From DASVXQ01 sp040414855 (GTDB taxonomy: Bacteria; Actinomycetota; CALGFH01), in the NCBI GenBank assembly GCA_040414855.1, contig JBEDUQ010000412.1:1-8409 (forward strand): a stretch of DNA of 8,409 bases. The letters are read 5' to 3'. The first letter of the stretch is position 1; every line of letters begins with the position of its first letter. A program made the translations under genes and the position numbers. The notes below the pieces were generated by a model. That model searched no databases. It saw nothing but the letters and a program-made list of their open reading frames with translations, and was not told the origin of the DNA. Below are positions 1 to 6,052 of this stretch, piece after piece.

Positions 1-1
1 G

Positions 2-583
2 AGCCTTCTGACCAGCACCATCGCCACTCCAGTCGGCCCGCTCACGATGCTCGCCTCCGACGGCGTGCTGCACGCCGCCTCGTTCACCAACGACCCGGAG
101 GAGATCCGCGCCCGCATCGACCCGGGCGGTCGCCAGGAGCTCCGCCGCGTTCCCGACCTCGGGCCGATCACCGACGCCGTGACCGCCTACTTCGACGGCG
201 AGGTCACCGCCTTCGACTCCCTCCCGGTCCAGCAGCCGGGCAACTCCTGGTTCCAGGCCGCGTGGAAGGCGATGCGCGAGGTCCCCGCCGGCTCGACGAT
301 CTCCTACCGCGAGCTGGCGGCGCGGGTCAGCGACCCGACCAACGCGCGGGTCGCCGGCTTCGCCTGCGCCAGCAACCAGGTCGTCCTGGTGGTGCCGTGC
401 CACCGGATCATCCGCACCAACGGGACCCTCGGCGACTACTACTACGGCCTCGACGTGAAGAGCTGGCTGCTGCGCCACGAGGGCGCCGGCGCCGGCCTGC
501 CGTTCCAGGTCGAGCCGCCCGCCGCGGTCGCCGGCGCCGCGGCCCGTCAGGCCGCGCGCGGCCGCCAGCGCGCGGCGCGCTGA
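2..583 (+). CDS. ogt: O6-methylguanine-DNA methyltransferase, 5' end outside the window
   Basis: Suicide DNA-repair protein that moves the alkyl group from O6-alkylguanine onto its own cysteine. The frame stays open to base 2, and the residues before the first ATG (base 47) read TPVGPLTML, the usual N-terminal strand of the family, so the true start lies left of the window. Numbered from that ATG, the sequence shows ISYREL (Tyr87), an arginine-finger region NARVAG (Arg101), Asn110, the active-site motif PCHRII with Cys118 (codon 398-400), and a closing WLLRHEG with Glu145. These align in order with the human MGMT sites SY, AARAVG, GNP, PCHRVV and WLLAHEG. The proline after the conserved Asn is replaced by Gln. 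After the domain there is a tail of about 30 residues rich in Ala and Arg, probably disordered. It converges on the hydrolase gene at 671. Function is very likely; the exact start is unknown. Confidence 0.93.
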   Translation, partial: SLLTSTIATPVGPLTMLASDGVLHAASFTNDPEEIRARIDPGGRQELRRVPDLGPITDAVTAYFDGEVTAFDSLPVQQPGNSWFQAAWKAMREVPAGSTISYRELAARVSDPTNARVAGFACASNQVVLVVPCHRIIRTNGTLGDYYYGLDVKSWLLRHEGAGAGLPFQVEPPAAVAGAAARQAARGRQRAAR

Positions 584-667
584 CCCCGGCCGATCAGCCC
601 AGCCGGCTGGCACGACGTCGCCAACCACCCGCCCGAGGTCACCGACATCGCGGGGCGAACCCGCCCA

Positions 668-690
668 CGGTCACCGAAGACGCGTGACCG
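668..690. terminator. candidate hairpin between two convergent genes
   Basis: CGGTCAC (668-674) can pair with GTGACCG (684-690) around a 9-base loop, giving a 7-bp stem that includes the stop codon of the minus-strand hydrolase (671-673). There is no T-tract. Its place between the ends of two convergent genes suggests a terminator or mRNA end structure, but this is inference. A perfect 12-bp palindrome (CCAGCCGGCTGG, 599-610) lies in the same gap and could serve the plus-strand gene. Confidence 0.35.
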
Positions 691-1612
691 GGTCGCCGCC
701 GTCCCCCGCGTCAGGAGCGTCGGTCGGCAGGGTGAGGATCAGGCGGGCGACCTCCTCCGGCTCGTCGATCTGCACGTAATGCCTGGCGGTCGGCAGCAGG
801 AACAGCTCGGAATGCGGGAACATCTCGGCGAACCGTCTGGCGACGCGCGGGTTCAGGTAGGGGTCGGCCGCCCCGAACACGACCCGGACCGGTCGCGGGA
901 AGCGGTGCACCGCGGGCAGCTTCCGGCGCCGTGAGAGGACCGTGCCCACAAGGTCGTCGTTCAGCCGCCAGAAGGCCGGGCGCGCGGGCCGGAACCACTC
1001 GTAGAACCGCGGCACCGTCTCGCGCCGGACTTCGTCGTCGCGGATGAACCTGCCGACCTGCCAGGTGTACAGGCGCCGGTCGAGCCAGTCGGACCTGCGC
1101 ACCGCCGAGCGGGCGAGGTTGCGCAGCACCGGGGTCGAGAACAGGAAGATCGCCTCGGGACGCCGCAGCCCTGGCATCGACTGGTAGTAGGTGTTCAGCA
1201 GGACCAGGCCCGCCACCCGCCCCGGGTTGGCGATCGCCCAGTCGATCACCGGCGGCCCCGAGGCGTCGTGGGCGACCAGCACGACCCGCTCAAGGGCGAG
1301 CTGGTGCATGACCGCCTCGAGGTCGTCCGTCTGGTTGTCGGCGGTGTAGGGATAGCCGGCGGGCTTGTCCGACGCCCCCCAGCCGAGGAAGTCGAAGGTC
1401 ACCACCCGCCGCGACCGGCGAAGCAGCGGCACCAGCCGGTCGTAGAGGTGCAGGTTGTCGGGAAACCCATGCAGCAGCACGACCGGCGGGCCGGCCGGCT
1501 CGGCGTCCGGACCGGGGTCCGGACCGGCCGACCGCGTGTAGATGCGGTGCGGTCCGTGCCGCACCCAGACCTCCATGGCGTCCGTGGCGGAAGGAACCTC
1601 GCGTCCTGACAT
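671..1612 (-). CDS. alpha/beta-fold hydrolase with Asp nucleophile (epoxide hydrolase/dehalogenase-like)
   Basis: A 313-residue alpha/beta hydrolase, probably cytoplasmic, with no signal peptide or membrane segment. Visible landmarks are the oxyanion motif HGFPDN (48-53), FDFLGWGASDKP (73-84), the nucleophile elbow VAHDASGPP (113-121) with Asp116 where esterases carry Ser, the acid-strand region FGAADPYL (246-253) with Asp250, and the catalytic His278 in ARHYVQIDEPEEVA. An Asp nucleophile and HGFP are typical of epoxide hydrolases and haloalkane dehalogenases. The Trp that follows the nucleophile in those groups (HDWG) is Ala117 here, so the halide-binding Trp is missing and dehalogenation is unlikely. 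The substrate cannot be told. The ATG is supported by GGGGGAGG (1618-1625) five bases upstream. It stands alone, convergent with ogt and divergent from the small gene at 1671. Fold assignment is firm; substrate class is open. Confidence 0.9.
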   Translation of the reverse strand: MSGREVPSATDAMEVWVRHGPHRIYTRSAGPDPGPDAEPAGPPVVLLHGFPDNLHLYDRLVPLLRRSRRVVTFDFLGWGASDKPAGYPYTADNQTDDLEAVMHQLALERVVLVAHDASGPPVIDWAIANPGRVAGLVLLNTYYQSMPGLRRPEAIFLFSTPVLRNLARSAVRRSDWLDRRLYTWQVGRFIRDDEVRRETVPRFYEWFRPARPAFWRLNDDLVGTVLSRRRKLPAVHRFPRPVRVVFGAADPYLNPRVARRFAEMFPHSELFLLPTARHYVQIDEPEEVARLILTLPTDAPDAGDGGDPVTRLR

Positions 1613-1633
1613 TGCCGCCTCCCCCGATCTGGT

Positions 1634-1663
1634 CCGTCCGAGAAACCGTCCGAGGAACCTCGG
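1634..1663. repeat. tandem 12-bp repeat and abutting palindrome
   Basis: CCGTCCGAGAAA (1634-1645) is followed directly by CCGTCCGAGGAA (1646-1657), a tandem repeat with one mismatch. The second copy runs into CCGAGGAACCTCGG (1650-1663), an inverted repeat with 6-bp arms around AA. The block sits just upstream of the hydrolase ATG and touches the parS-like site. It could be an operator for the divergent genes; no regulator can be named. Confidence 0.5.
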
Positions 1664-1678
1664 GTTTCACGTGGAACA
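1663..1678 (-). promoter_or_regulatory. parS: parS-like ParB binding site
   Basis: The minus strand reads TGTTCCACGTGAAACC. It matches the well-known parS consensus TGTTNCACGTGAAACA at every fixed base but the last, and the 14-bp core (1664-1677) is complete. ParB loads onto such sites, spreads along the DNA and works with ParA and condensin in chromosome segregation. parS sites usually cluster around the replication origin, so the window may lie in the origin-proximal part of a chromosome. The site is mainly intergenic but overlaps the GTG proposed as start of the small gene at 1671. No parA or parB gene is in the window. Confidence 0.75.
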
Positions 1679-1865
1679 GGTCGGCTACCACGGCTCGATC
1701 AGCGGCGACCGGCAGACCGCCGACATGGCCGAGATGGCCACCTGGATCCGCGGTGTGGAGCGCACCGACCCGCGGACCGTCAGGATCGAGGGCGACGACC
1801 CCCTGGCACTGTTCCGCTCGTTCGTCGGTGTGGTCTACCTCAGCCGGGTCGCCGAGGGCCGCTGA
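1671..1865 (+). CDS. small hypothetical protein, GTG start (or C-terminal remnant of a lost gene)
   Basis: I do not recognise this 64-residue protein. The frame is open further upstream, but only from the GTG at 1671 does it show the coding habit of its neighbours: nearly every codon ends in G or C to the stop, while the codons before it do not. The product begins MEQVGYHGSI and has an acidic, Met-containing helix-like part (about 16-30), then TDPRTVRIEGDDP (32-44) and a hydrophobic end LALFRSFVGVVYLSR (45-59). The GTG lies inside the parS-like site, and the only ribosome-site-like bases (GAGGA, 1652-1656) are too distant. ATG codons at 1725 and 1734 are alternative starts, also without a good ribosome site. 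It may be the surviving 3' end of a longer gene. No signal peptide or known motif is seen. Confidence 0.45.
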   Translation: MEQVGYHGSISGDRQTADMAEMATWIRGVERTDPRTVRIEGDDPLALFRSFVGVVYLSRVAEGR

Positions 1866-2025
1866 ACAGTCCAGTTTTCACCGTCCGGCGATGGGAACTC
1901 GGGCAGTGCCTTCTCCCGCCGAGGTCGCGGCCATCGACAACCTGAAACGCGTCATGGAGTCCTGAGCCGCCGCCGAGGGCGGCGCCGCGCGCCCTGCTCG
2001 TACGCCCGGATCGCCCGAGACTGTC

Positions 2026-2031
2026 TAGAAT
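2026..2031 (+). promoter_or_regulatory. possible -10 box for the dimethylformamidase-like gene
   Basis: TAGAAT matches the -10 consensus TATAAT at five of six bases and fits the form usual in high-GC actinobacteria. It lies about 38 bases before the start codon, in an AT-richer island (2024-2040). No good -35 box is seen at 16-18 bases upstream, so this is a weak call. Confidence 0.35.
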
Positions 2032-2056
2032 CCTTCAACTCGGGCCTGCTATGAGC

Positions 2057-2063
2057 GGAGGAG
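2057..2063 (+). promoter_or_regulatory. ribosome binding site that fixes the start at 2069
   Basis: GGAGGAG lies five bases before the ATG at 2069. An in-frame ATG at 2051 is only 3 bases upstream of this element, so starting there would translate the ribosome site itself. The start at 2069 is therefore preferred. Confidence 0.75.
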
Positions 2064-2068
2064 CACGG

Positions 2069-3676
2069 ATGTCAGGCATGTCAGGCCGGCAGGTCCCGCG
2101 ATACCTCGCCGTGACCGGTCTCGTCGTCCTGCTGGCGGTGGGCACCTGGGTCGGCATCCAGCGCTACCGGTCGGGCGGACAGGCGGCCGCGAGGGCACCC
2201 GGGGAGCCGCTCGTGGAAGGGCTTGCGCGGCCGGGCGAGCCGGGGGCGCCGCATGCCGGCGACGCCGGCTGGGTCGCGGCGGAGAACCGTCTGCCGGGCA
2301 CCGGCGCCTGGCGCATCACCCAGCGCGGCCCGGACGAGGCCATCGAGGGGTACGCCAACCGGGTCAGCGCCCAGCCCGGCGACCCCGTGACCCTCTACGT
2401 GTCGACGACCTCACCGTGGTTCCGCGTCCAGGCGTACCGGATGGGCTGGTACGGCGGGGCGCGCGGCCGGCTGCTCTGGGCCTCCGACAAGGTTTCCGGC
2501 AAGCGCCAGGCCGGCCCGACGCTGTCGCCCGGGACCAACATGATCCGTGCGCAATGGTCGCCCTCGCTCGACTTCCAGGTCGGCAACGACTGGCCGCCCG
2601 GCGCGTACCTGCTCAAGCTGGTCTCCCCGGCCGGGCAGCGCTACGTCCCGCTGACCGTGACGGACCCGACGAGCAACGACCCGCTGGTGGTGATGGACTC
2701 GGTCACCACCTGGCAGGCCTACAACGACTGGGGCGGCCGCAACCTCTATTGGGGGCCGGCCAGAGCGGCCCCGACGCGCTCACGGGTGGTCTCCTTCGAC
2801 CGGCCCTACGCGACCGGCGACGGCGCCAGCGACTTCCTACGCGGCGAGCTGCCGCTGATCGGCCTGCTGGAAGGCGCCGGCCTGGACGCGACCTACTGGA
2901 CCGACGTCGACCTGCACCAGCACCCCGACCTGCTCCTGCAGCACCGGGCGCTGCTCTCGCTCGGCCACGACGAGTACTGGTCCACCGCCATGCGGAACGG
3001 CGCCACCGCCGCCCGCGACCACGGCGTCAACCTCGCCTTCCTCGGCGCCAACGCGGTCTTCCGCCACATCCGGCTCCAGCCGTCGCCGCTCGGGCCCGAC
3101 CGCGAGGAGGTCAACTACAAGCCGGCCTCGGCCAGGTCCGACCCTGCCTGGTCGACCAACCCCAAGGAGGTCACCACCGACTGGCGCGAGCCGCCGCTGA
3201 GCCGGCCGGAGAGCTCGCTGCTCGGCGAACTGTACGAGTGCAATCCCACGCACGCCGACGGCGTGGTCGTCCAGCCGGGCTCGTGGCTGCTGGCCGGCAC
3301 CGGGCTCCACCAGGGGTCGAAGCTGCCGAACCTAGTCGGCGAGGAGTACGACCGGGTCACCAACGGCTTCCCGATGCCGAGCGGCGTGGAGCTGGTGCTG
3401 CATTCGCCGCTGCGCTGCCGCTTCAAGTCCAGCTTCTCGGACGTGACCTACTACACCGCGGCGAGCGGCGCCGGTGTGGTCGACACCGGCACCTCGAGCT
3501 GGATCTGTCAGATCGACTCGCTCTGTGCGTCCGGACGCAACAGCCCGGTTACCTCGGCCGCCGTGCGCCGCATCACCCTCAACCTGCTGCGCGGCTTCGC
3601 CGCCGGTCCGGCCGGCAACCAGCACCCGTCCAAGTCGAACCTGGACCAGTTCGACACCAAACCGAGCGGGCTCTGA
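2069..3676 (+). CDS. membrane-anchored N,N-dimethylformamidase beta-subunit family protein
   Basis: A 535-residue protein resembling the large subunit of N,N-dimethylformamidase, which hydrolyses dimethylformamide to dimethylamine and formate. It has a short basic N-end, one hydrophobic segment (about 12-30, YLAVTGLVVLLAVGTWVGI) acting as signal anchor or uncleaved signal peptide, and a Pro/Gly/Ala-rich linker to about 68. A beta-rich part follows with EGYANRVS (93-100) and YRMGWYGG (123-130), then the family core: WQAYNDWGGRNLYW (215-228), GDGASDFLRGELPL (250-263), SLGHDEYWS (297-305) and NLAFLGANAVFRHIR (321-335). The characterised enzyme holds iron with two Tyr and one carboxylate. His300/Glu302 sit in the HxEYW motif, and Tyr180 and Tyr218 are plausible partners by spacing only. 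Most of the chain should be outside the membrane. No separate alpha-subunit gene is adjacent. Many actinobacterial members of this family are uncharacterised, so dimethylformamide need not be the substrate. Confidence 0.82.
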   Translation: MSGMSGRQVPRYLAVTGLVVLLAVGTWVGIQRYRSGGQAAARAPGEPLVEGLARPGEPGAPHAGDAGWVAAENRLPGTGAWRITQRGPDEAIEGYANRVSAQPGDPVTLYVSTTSPWFRVQAYRMGWYGGARGRLLWASDKVSGKRQAGPTLSPGTNMIRAQWSPSLDFQVGNDWPPGAYLLKLVSPAGQRYVPLTVTDPTSNDPLVVMDSVTTWQAYNDWGGRNLYWGPARAAPTRSRVVSFDRPYATGDGASDFLRGELPLIGLLEGAGLDATYWTDVDLHQHPDLLLQHRALLSLGHDEYWSTAMRNGATAARDHGVNLAFLGANAVFRHIRLQPSPLGPDREEVNYKPASARSDPAWSTNPKEVTTDWREPPLSRPESSLLGELYECNPTHADGVVVQPGSWLLAGTGLHQGSKLPNLVGEEYDRVTNGFPMPSGVELVLHSPLRCRFKSSFSDVTYYTAASGAGVVDTGTSSWICQIDSLCASGRNSPVTSAAVRRITLNLLRGFAAGPAGNQHPSKSNLDQFDTKPSGL

Positions 3677-3677
3677 G

Positions 3678-3713
3678 CCCGGGTTTCCGCGGTTTGCCAA
3701 GGGCGGTCCCGGG
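3678..3713 (+). terminator. weak hairpin after the dimethylformamidase-like gene
   Basis: CCCGGG (3678-3683) can pair with CCCGGG (3708-3713), and CCGC (3687-3690) with GCGG (3703-3706) inside it, giving a 10-bp stem interrupted by an uneven internal loop. No T-tract follows. It may partly end transcription before the small gene at 3757. Confidence 0.3.
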
Positions 3714-3756
3714 TGAGTCATCGCGCATCGGACCGTCGTCCAGGGGGAGGGCATCC

Positions 3757-3951
3757 ATGCAAATCGACAAGGACGCGATCGTGCGCATGCTGCAACAGGA
3801 CGGACTTCAGGACAAAGCCAGTCAGGCGGCGCAGCAGCTCCCGGACCAGGTCGACACCGACAGGAACGCCGACCTCCTCCAGAACCTCGGCATCAACCAG
3901 AAGGAGCTGGTGGAGAAGCTGCTCGGCCGCGGCGGGATCCCAAGCCTCTGA
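3757..3951 (+). CDS. small hydrophilic protein of unknown function (64 aa)
   Basis: A 64-residue protein whose ATG is preceded six bases earlier by a strong ribosome site, GGGGGAGG (3743-3750), with GC-rich third codon positions. It begins MQIDKDAIVRMLQQDG and contains DKASQAAQQLPDQVDTDR (about 18-35), then NADLLQNLGINQKELVEKLL (37-56), and ends GIPSL. It looks mostly helical, with a break at LPDQVD, and has no signal peptide, membrane segment or cysteine. The QQLPDQVDT pattern recalls small uncharacterised actinobacterial proteins I have seen, but I cannot name a family with certainty. It lies 80 bases after the dimethylformamidase-like gene on the same strand and may share its transcript. 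It is much shorter than the known dimethylformamidase alpha subunit and shows no clear likeness to it. It is convergent with glxD. Confidence 0.8.
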   Translation: MQIDKDAIVRMLQQDGLQDKASQAAQQLPDQVDTDRNADLLQNLGINQKELVEKLLGRGGIPSL

Positions 3952-3965
3952 GCGATCCCGCGGCC
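3925..3965. terminator. strong bulged hairpin between convergent genes
   Basis: The left arm GGCCGC (3925-3930) plus GGGATC (3934-3939) pairs with GATCCC (3954-3959) plus GCGGCC (3960-3965). This gives 12 pairs with a 3-base bulge (GGC) on the left arm and a 14-base loop that contains the TGA of the small gene. glxD ends at 3973 on the other strand, so the hairpin could end transcription from both sides. There is no T-tract, which is common for high-GC bacteria. Confidence 0.55.
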
Positions 3966-3972
3966 AGACCGG

Positions 3973-5373
3973 CTACTGGCCCGGCTGGCCCGGGATCCAG
4001 TCGGTGCCGGCCAGGGGGACCTTGGCCATCGCGGCGGCTTCGACCGTGAGCGCGACCAGGTCCTCGGGCTCGAGGTGGTGGACGTTCGACTTGCCGCAGG
4101 CGCGCGCCAGCATGGTGAGCTCCATGGTCAGCGCCTTCAGGTAGTTGGTCATCCAGCGGGCGCCGGTCTCGGGGTCGAGGCGGGCGCTCAGGACCGGGTC
4201 CTGGGTGGTGACGCCGACCGGGCAGGCGCCGGTCTGGCAGTGATGGCAAAAGCCGGGCGCGGTGCCGAGCGCGGCGTAGTCCGCGGTGGCGTCGCGCTCG
4301 GCATCGCCGTCGCGCCAGGTGGGCCGGTTGCAGCCGAGCGCGAGCAGCGCGCCGACACCGATCGACACCGCGTCCGCGCCGAGCGCGAGCGCCTTGGCGA
4401 CGTCAGCGCCGGAGCGGATCCCGCCCGAGACGATCAGCTGCACCTCGTCATTCTTGCCGATCTCGCGCAGCGCCTCGGCGGCCAGCCGCACCGCAGGGAG
4501 CGTGGGGATGCCGGCGTGCTCGATGAACTGGTCCTGGGTGGCGCCGGTGCCGCCCTGCATGCCGTCGACCACGACCACGTCGGCGCCGGCGGCGACCGCC
4601 AGCTTGACGTCGTTGGTGACCCTGGTCGCCCCGAGCTTGACGTAGACGGGCTTCTCCCAGCCGGTCGCCTCGCGCAGCTCCTCGATCTTGATGCGCAGGT
4701 CGTCCGGGCCGGTCCAGTCGGGATGGCGGCTCGCCGAGCGCTGGTCGATGCCCGCCGGCAGCGTGCGCATGCCGGCGACCCGCTCGCTGACCTTCTGGCC
4801 GAGCAGCATGCCGCCCCCGCCGGGCTTGGCGCCCTGGCCGATCACGACCTCGATGGCGTCGGCGGCGTGCAGGTCGGCCGGGTTGAAGCCGTACCGCGAG
4901 GGCAGGCACTGGTAGACCAGCAGCTTGGAGGCGCGCCGCTCCTCGGGGGTCATGCCGCCGTCGCCGGTGGTGGTCGAGGTGCCGACCGCGCTGGCCGCCC
5001 TTCCGAGCGCCTCCTTGGCGTTGGCCGACAGCGCCCCGAAGCTCATCCCGGCGACGGTGATGGGGATGTCGAGCACTAGCGGCTTGGAGGCGAAGCGGCT
5101 GCCGAGCACGGTCTGGGTGTCGCAGCGCTCCCGGTAGCCCTCGAGCGGGTAGCGCGACGCCGAGGCGGTGAGGAACACCAGGTCGTCGAAAGTGGGCAGC
5201 TTCCGCTTGGCGCCCCAGCCACGGATCTCGTAGCGGCCCTCCTCGGCCATGGTGTGGATCTGGTCCACGACCTCCGGCGGGAAGGTGTGGCTGGCCCGGA
5301 GCGGTGGTCGGGAATGCTGTGGTCCGGGATGCTGTCCGGGATGCTGGCCGTTGCCGCTGTGGGTGTCTGTCAT
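3973..5373 (-). CDS. glxD: GlxD/MgsC-type glutamate synthase-like FMN/Fe-S subunit
   Basis: A 466-residue stand-alone version of the synthase domain of glutamate synthase, a TIM barrel that binds FMN and an Fe-S cluster and makes glutamate, or N-methylglutamate in the Mgs enzymes. After a Gly/His/Pro/Gln-rich leader (1-28) come VAGMSFGALS (107-116), TTTGDGG (134-140), the glycine-rich GQGAKPGGGGML (179-190), VVVDGMQGGTGATQ (267-280), the phosphate-binding strand SGGIRSGADVAKAL (316-329) and the cysteine motif Cys376-x2-Cys379-x4-Cys384 followed by PVGVTTQ. Large GltB proteins usually show C-x5-C-x4-C, so the first cysteine differs in spacing. It is the last gene of the operon. Its ATG follows the glxC stop after one base (TGA-G-ATG) and has no clear ribosome site, pointing to translational coupling. 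Family is clear; whether the acceptor product is glutamate or N-methylglutamate is open. Confidence 0.9.
   Translation of the reverse strand: MTDTHSGNGQHPGQHPGPQHSRPPLRASHTFPPEVVDQIHTMAEEGRYEIRGWGAKRKLPTFDDLVFLTASASRYPLEGYRERCDTQTVLGSRFASKPLVLDIPITVAGMSFGALSANAKEALGRAASAVGTSTTTGDGGMTPEERRASKLLVYQCLPSRYGFNPADLHAADAIEVVIGQGAKPGGGGMLLGQKVSERVAGMRTLPAGIDQRSASRHPDWTGPDDLRIKIEELREATGWEKPVYVKLGATRVTNDVKLAVAAGADVVVVDGMQGGTGATQDQFIEHAGIPTLPAVRLAAEALREIGKNDEVQLIVSGGIRSGADVAKALALGADAVSIGVGALLALGCNRPTWRDGDAERDATADYAALGTAPGFCHHCQTGACPVGVTTQDPVLSARLDPETGARWMTNYLKALTMELTMLARACGKSNVHHLEPEDLVALTVEAAAMAKVPLAGTDWIPGQPGQ
5308..5346 (-). repeat. short tandem repeat in the glxD leader
   Basis: The 12-bp unit TCCGGGATGCTG occurs twice in tandem (5323-5346), with a diverged copy TCGGGAATGCTG at 5308-5319 separated by TGG. 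On the coding strand it yields the QHPG-like repeats near residues 10-21 of GlxD. It is a slippage-prone stretch in a leader outside the catalytic fold. Confidence 0.8.
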
Positions 5374-5374
5374 C

Positions 5375-6052
5375 TCAGTACCGTTGGCGCTTGAGCGCGT
5401 CGAAGTTGTAGAGCTGGCGGGCCGAGCCGATCCGGGTGACGTTCTGCGCCTCGATGTGGTCGAAGCCGGTGAGGTCGACGAGGTTCTTGACCTTGAGCAC
5501 GTCCTCGTCGGTGAGGTCCTCGACGCGCGCGTCGGCGCCGAGCGAACGGACCGTCCCGCCCACGTAGATCACCGCCTCGTAGAGGGAGTCGCCGAGCGCC
5601 TCACCGGCGTCGCCGCCGACCAGCATGATCCCGGCCTGGGCCATGAACCCGCTCATGTGGCCGACGTCGCCGGCCACCACCAGAGTGCCGCCCTTGAGCG
5701 AGATCCCCGCACGAGAGCTGGCGTCGCCGGCGACCGACACGACCCCGCCGTGGGCCGAGGCCGCCGCCGACTCGGAGGCGTTGCCCATCACCCGCACGGT
5801 GCCCGACATGAGGTTCTCGCCGACGCCCCAGCCGACGAAGCCGTCGACCACGATGTCGGGACCGTCGCACAGGCCGCCGATGTAGTAGCCGGCGTTGCCC
5901 TCGATGGTGATGTCGAGGCGGTGGCGCAGCCCGACCGCGAGGTTGTGGCGGCCGCGCGGCTCGGTGATCCGCACCGCGGTGCCCTCCGGCAGCTCGCGCA
6001 GGCGCCGGTTGATCTCCCGGACCGGCAGCTCCGCGCAGCTCAGCGTGACCAC
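5375..6052 (-). CDS. glxC: GlxC/MgsB-type GXGXG-domain subunit
   Basis: A 225-residue single-domain protein equal to the C-terminal beta-helix (GXGXG domain) of glutamate synthase, also related to subunit C of formylmethanofuran dehydrogenase. This domain has a structural role, bridging the amidotransferase and synthase parts. The regular turns are visible as repeated glycine units: GNAGYYIGGL (52-61), VDGFVGWGVGENL (69-81), VMGNASESA, VAGDASSRAGISLKGGTLVVAGDVGHMSGF (about 107-136) and LVGGDAGEALGDSLYEAVIYVGG (about 144-166). The start is GTG, fixed by GGAGGAGG seven bases upstream, and it overlaps the end of glxB by 13 bases. It is separated from glxD by one base. The three genes should be co-translated in equal amounts to build one complex. 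Confidence 0.9.
   Translation of the reverse strand: MVTLSCAELPVREINRRLRELPEGTAVRITEPRGRHNLAVGLRHRLDITIEGNAGYYIGGLCDGPDIVVDGFVGWGVGENLMSGTVRVMGNASESAAASAHGGVVSVAGDASSRAGISLKGGTLVVAGDVGHMSGFMAQAGIMLVGGDAGEALGDSLYEAVIYVGGTVRSLGADARVEDLTDEDVLKVKNLVDLTGFDHIEAQNVTRIGSARQLYNFDALKRQRY

Larger units (their letters stand above)
1866..2068. other. intergenic stretch with a short orphan frame and a GC hairpin
   Basis: No convincing gene is seen. A 24-codon frame (1891-1965) starts with ATG and ends in PAEVAAIDNLKRVMES. Its second half has GC-rich third positions, so it may be a fragment of a decayed gene. GCCGCC (1966-1971) pairs with GGCGGC (1978-1983) around six bases, a weak terminator candidate without T-tract. 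The right end carries the putative promoter and ribosome site of the next gene. Confidence 0.4.

Noticed and set aside
636..677. Direct repeat GGTCACCGA (637-645 and 669-677)
   Set aside because: Nine bases repeated once in a GC-rich gap is weak, and the second copy is already part of the hairpin at 668-690. No attachment-site or mobile-element features accompany it.
2416..3756. Plus-strand open frame overlapping the dimethylformamidase-like gene and running into the small gene at 3757
   Set aside because: Before 3757 the translation is Arg/Pro/Ala-rich shadow sequence of the amidase-like gene. Only the part from the ATG at 3757, with its own ribosome site, is real.
4075..5079. Long plus-strand frame opposite glxD
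   Set aside because: It lies antisense to a well-conserved FMN/Fe-S enzyme and translates to repetitive Ala/Gly/Arg/Asp-rich sequence with no family motif.
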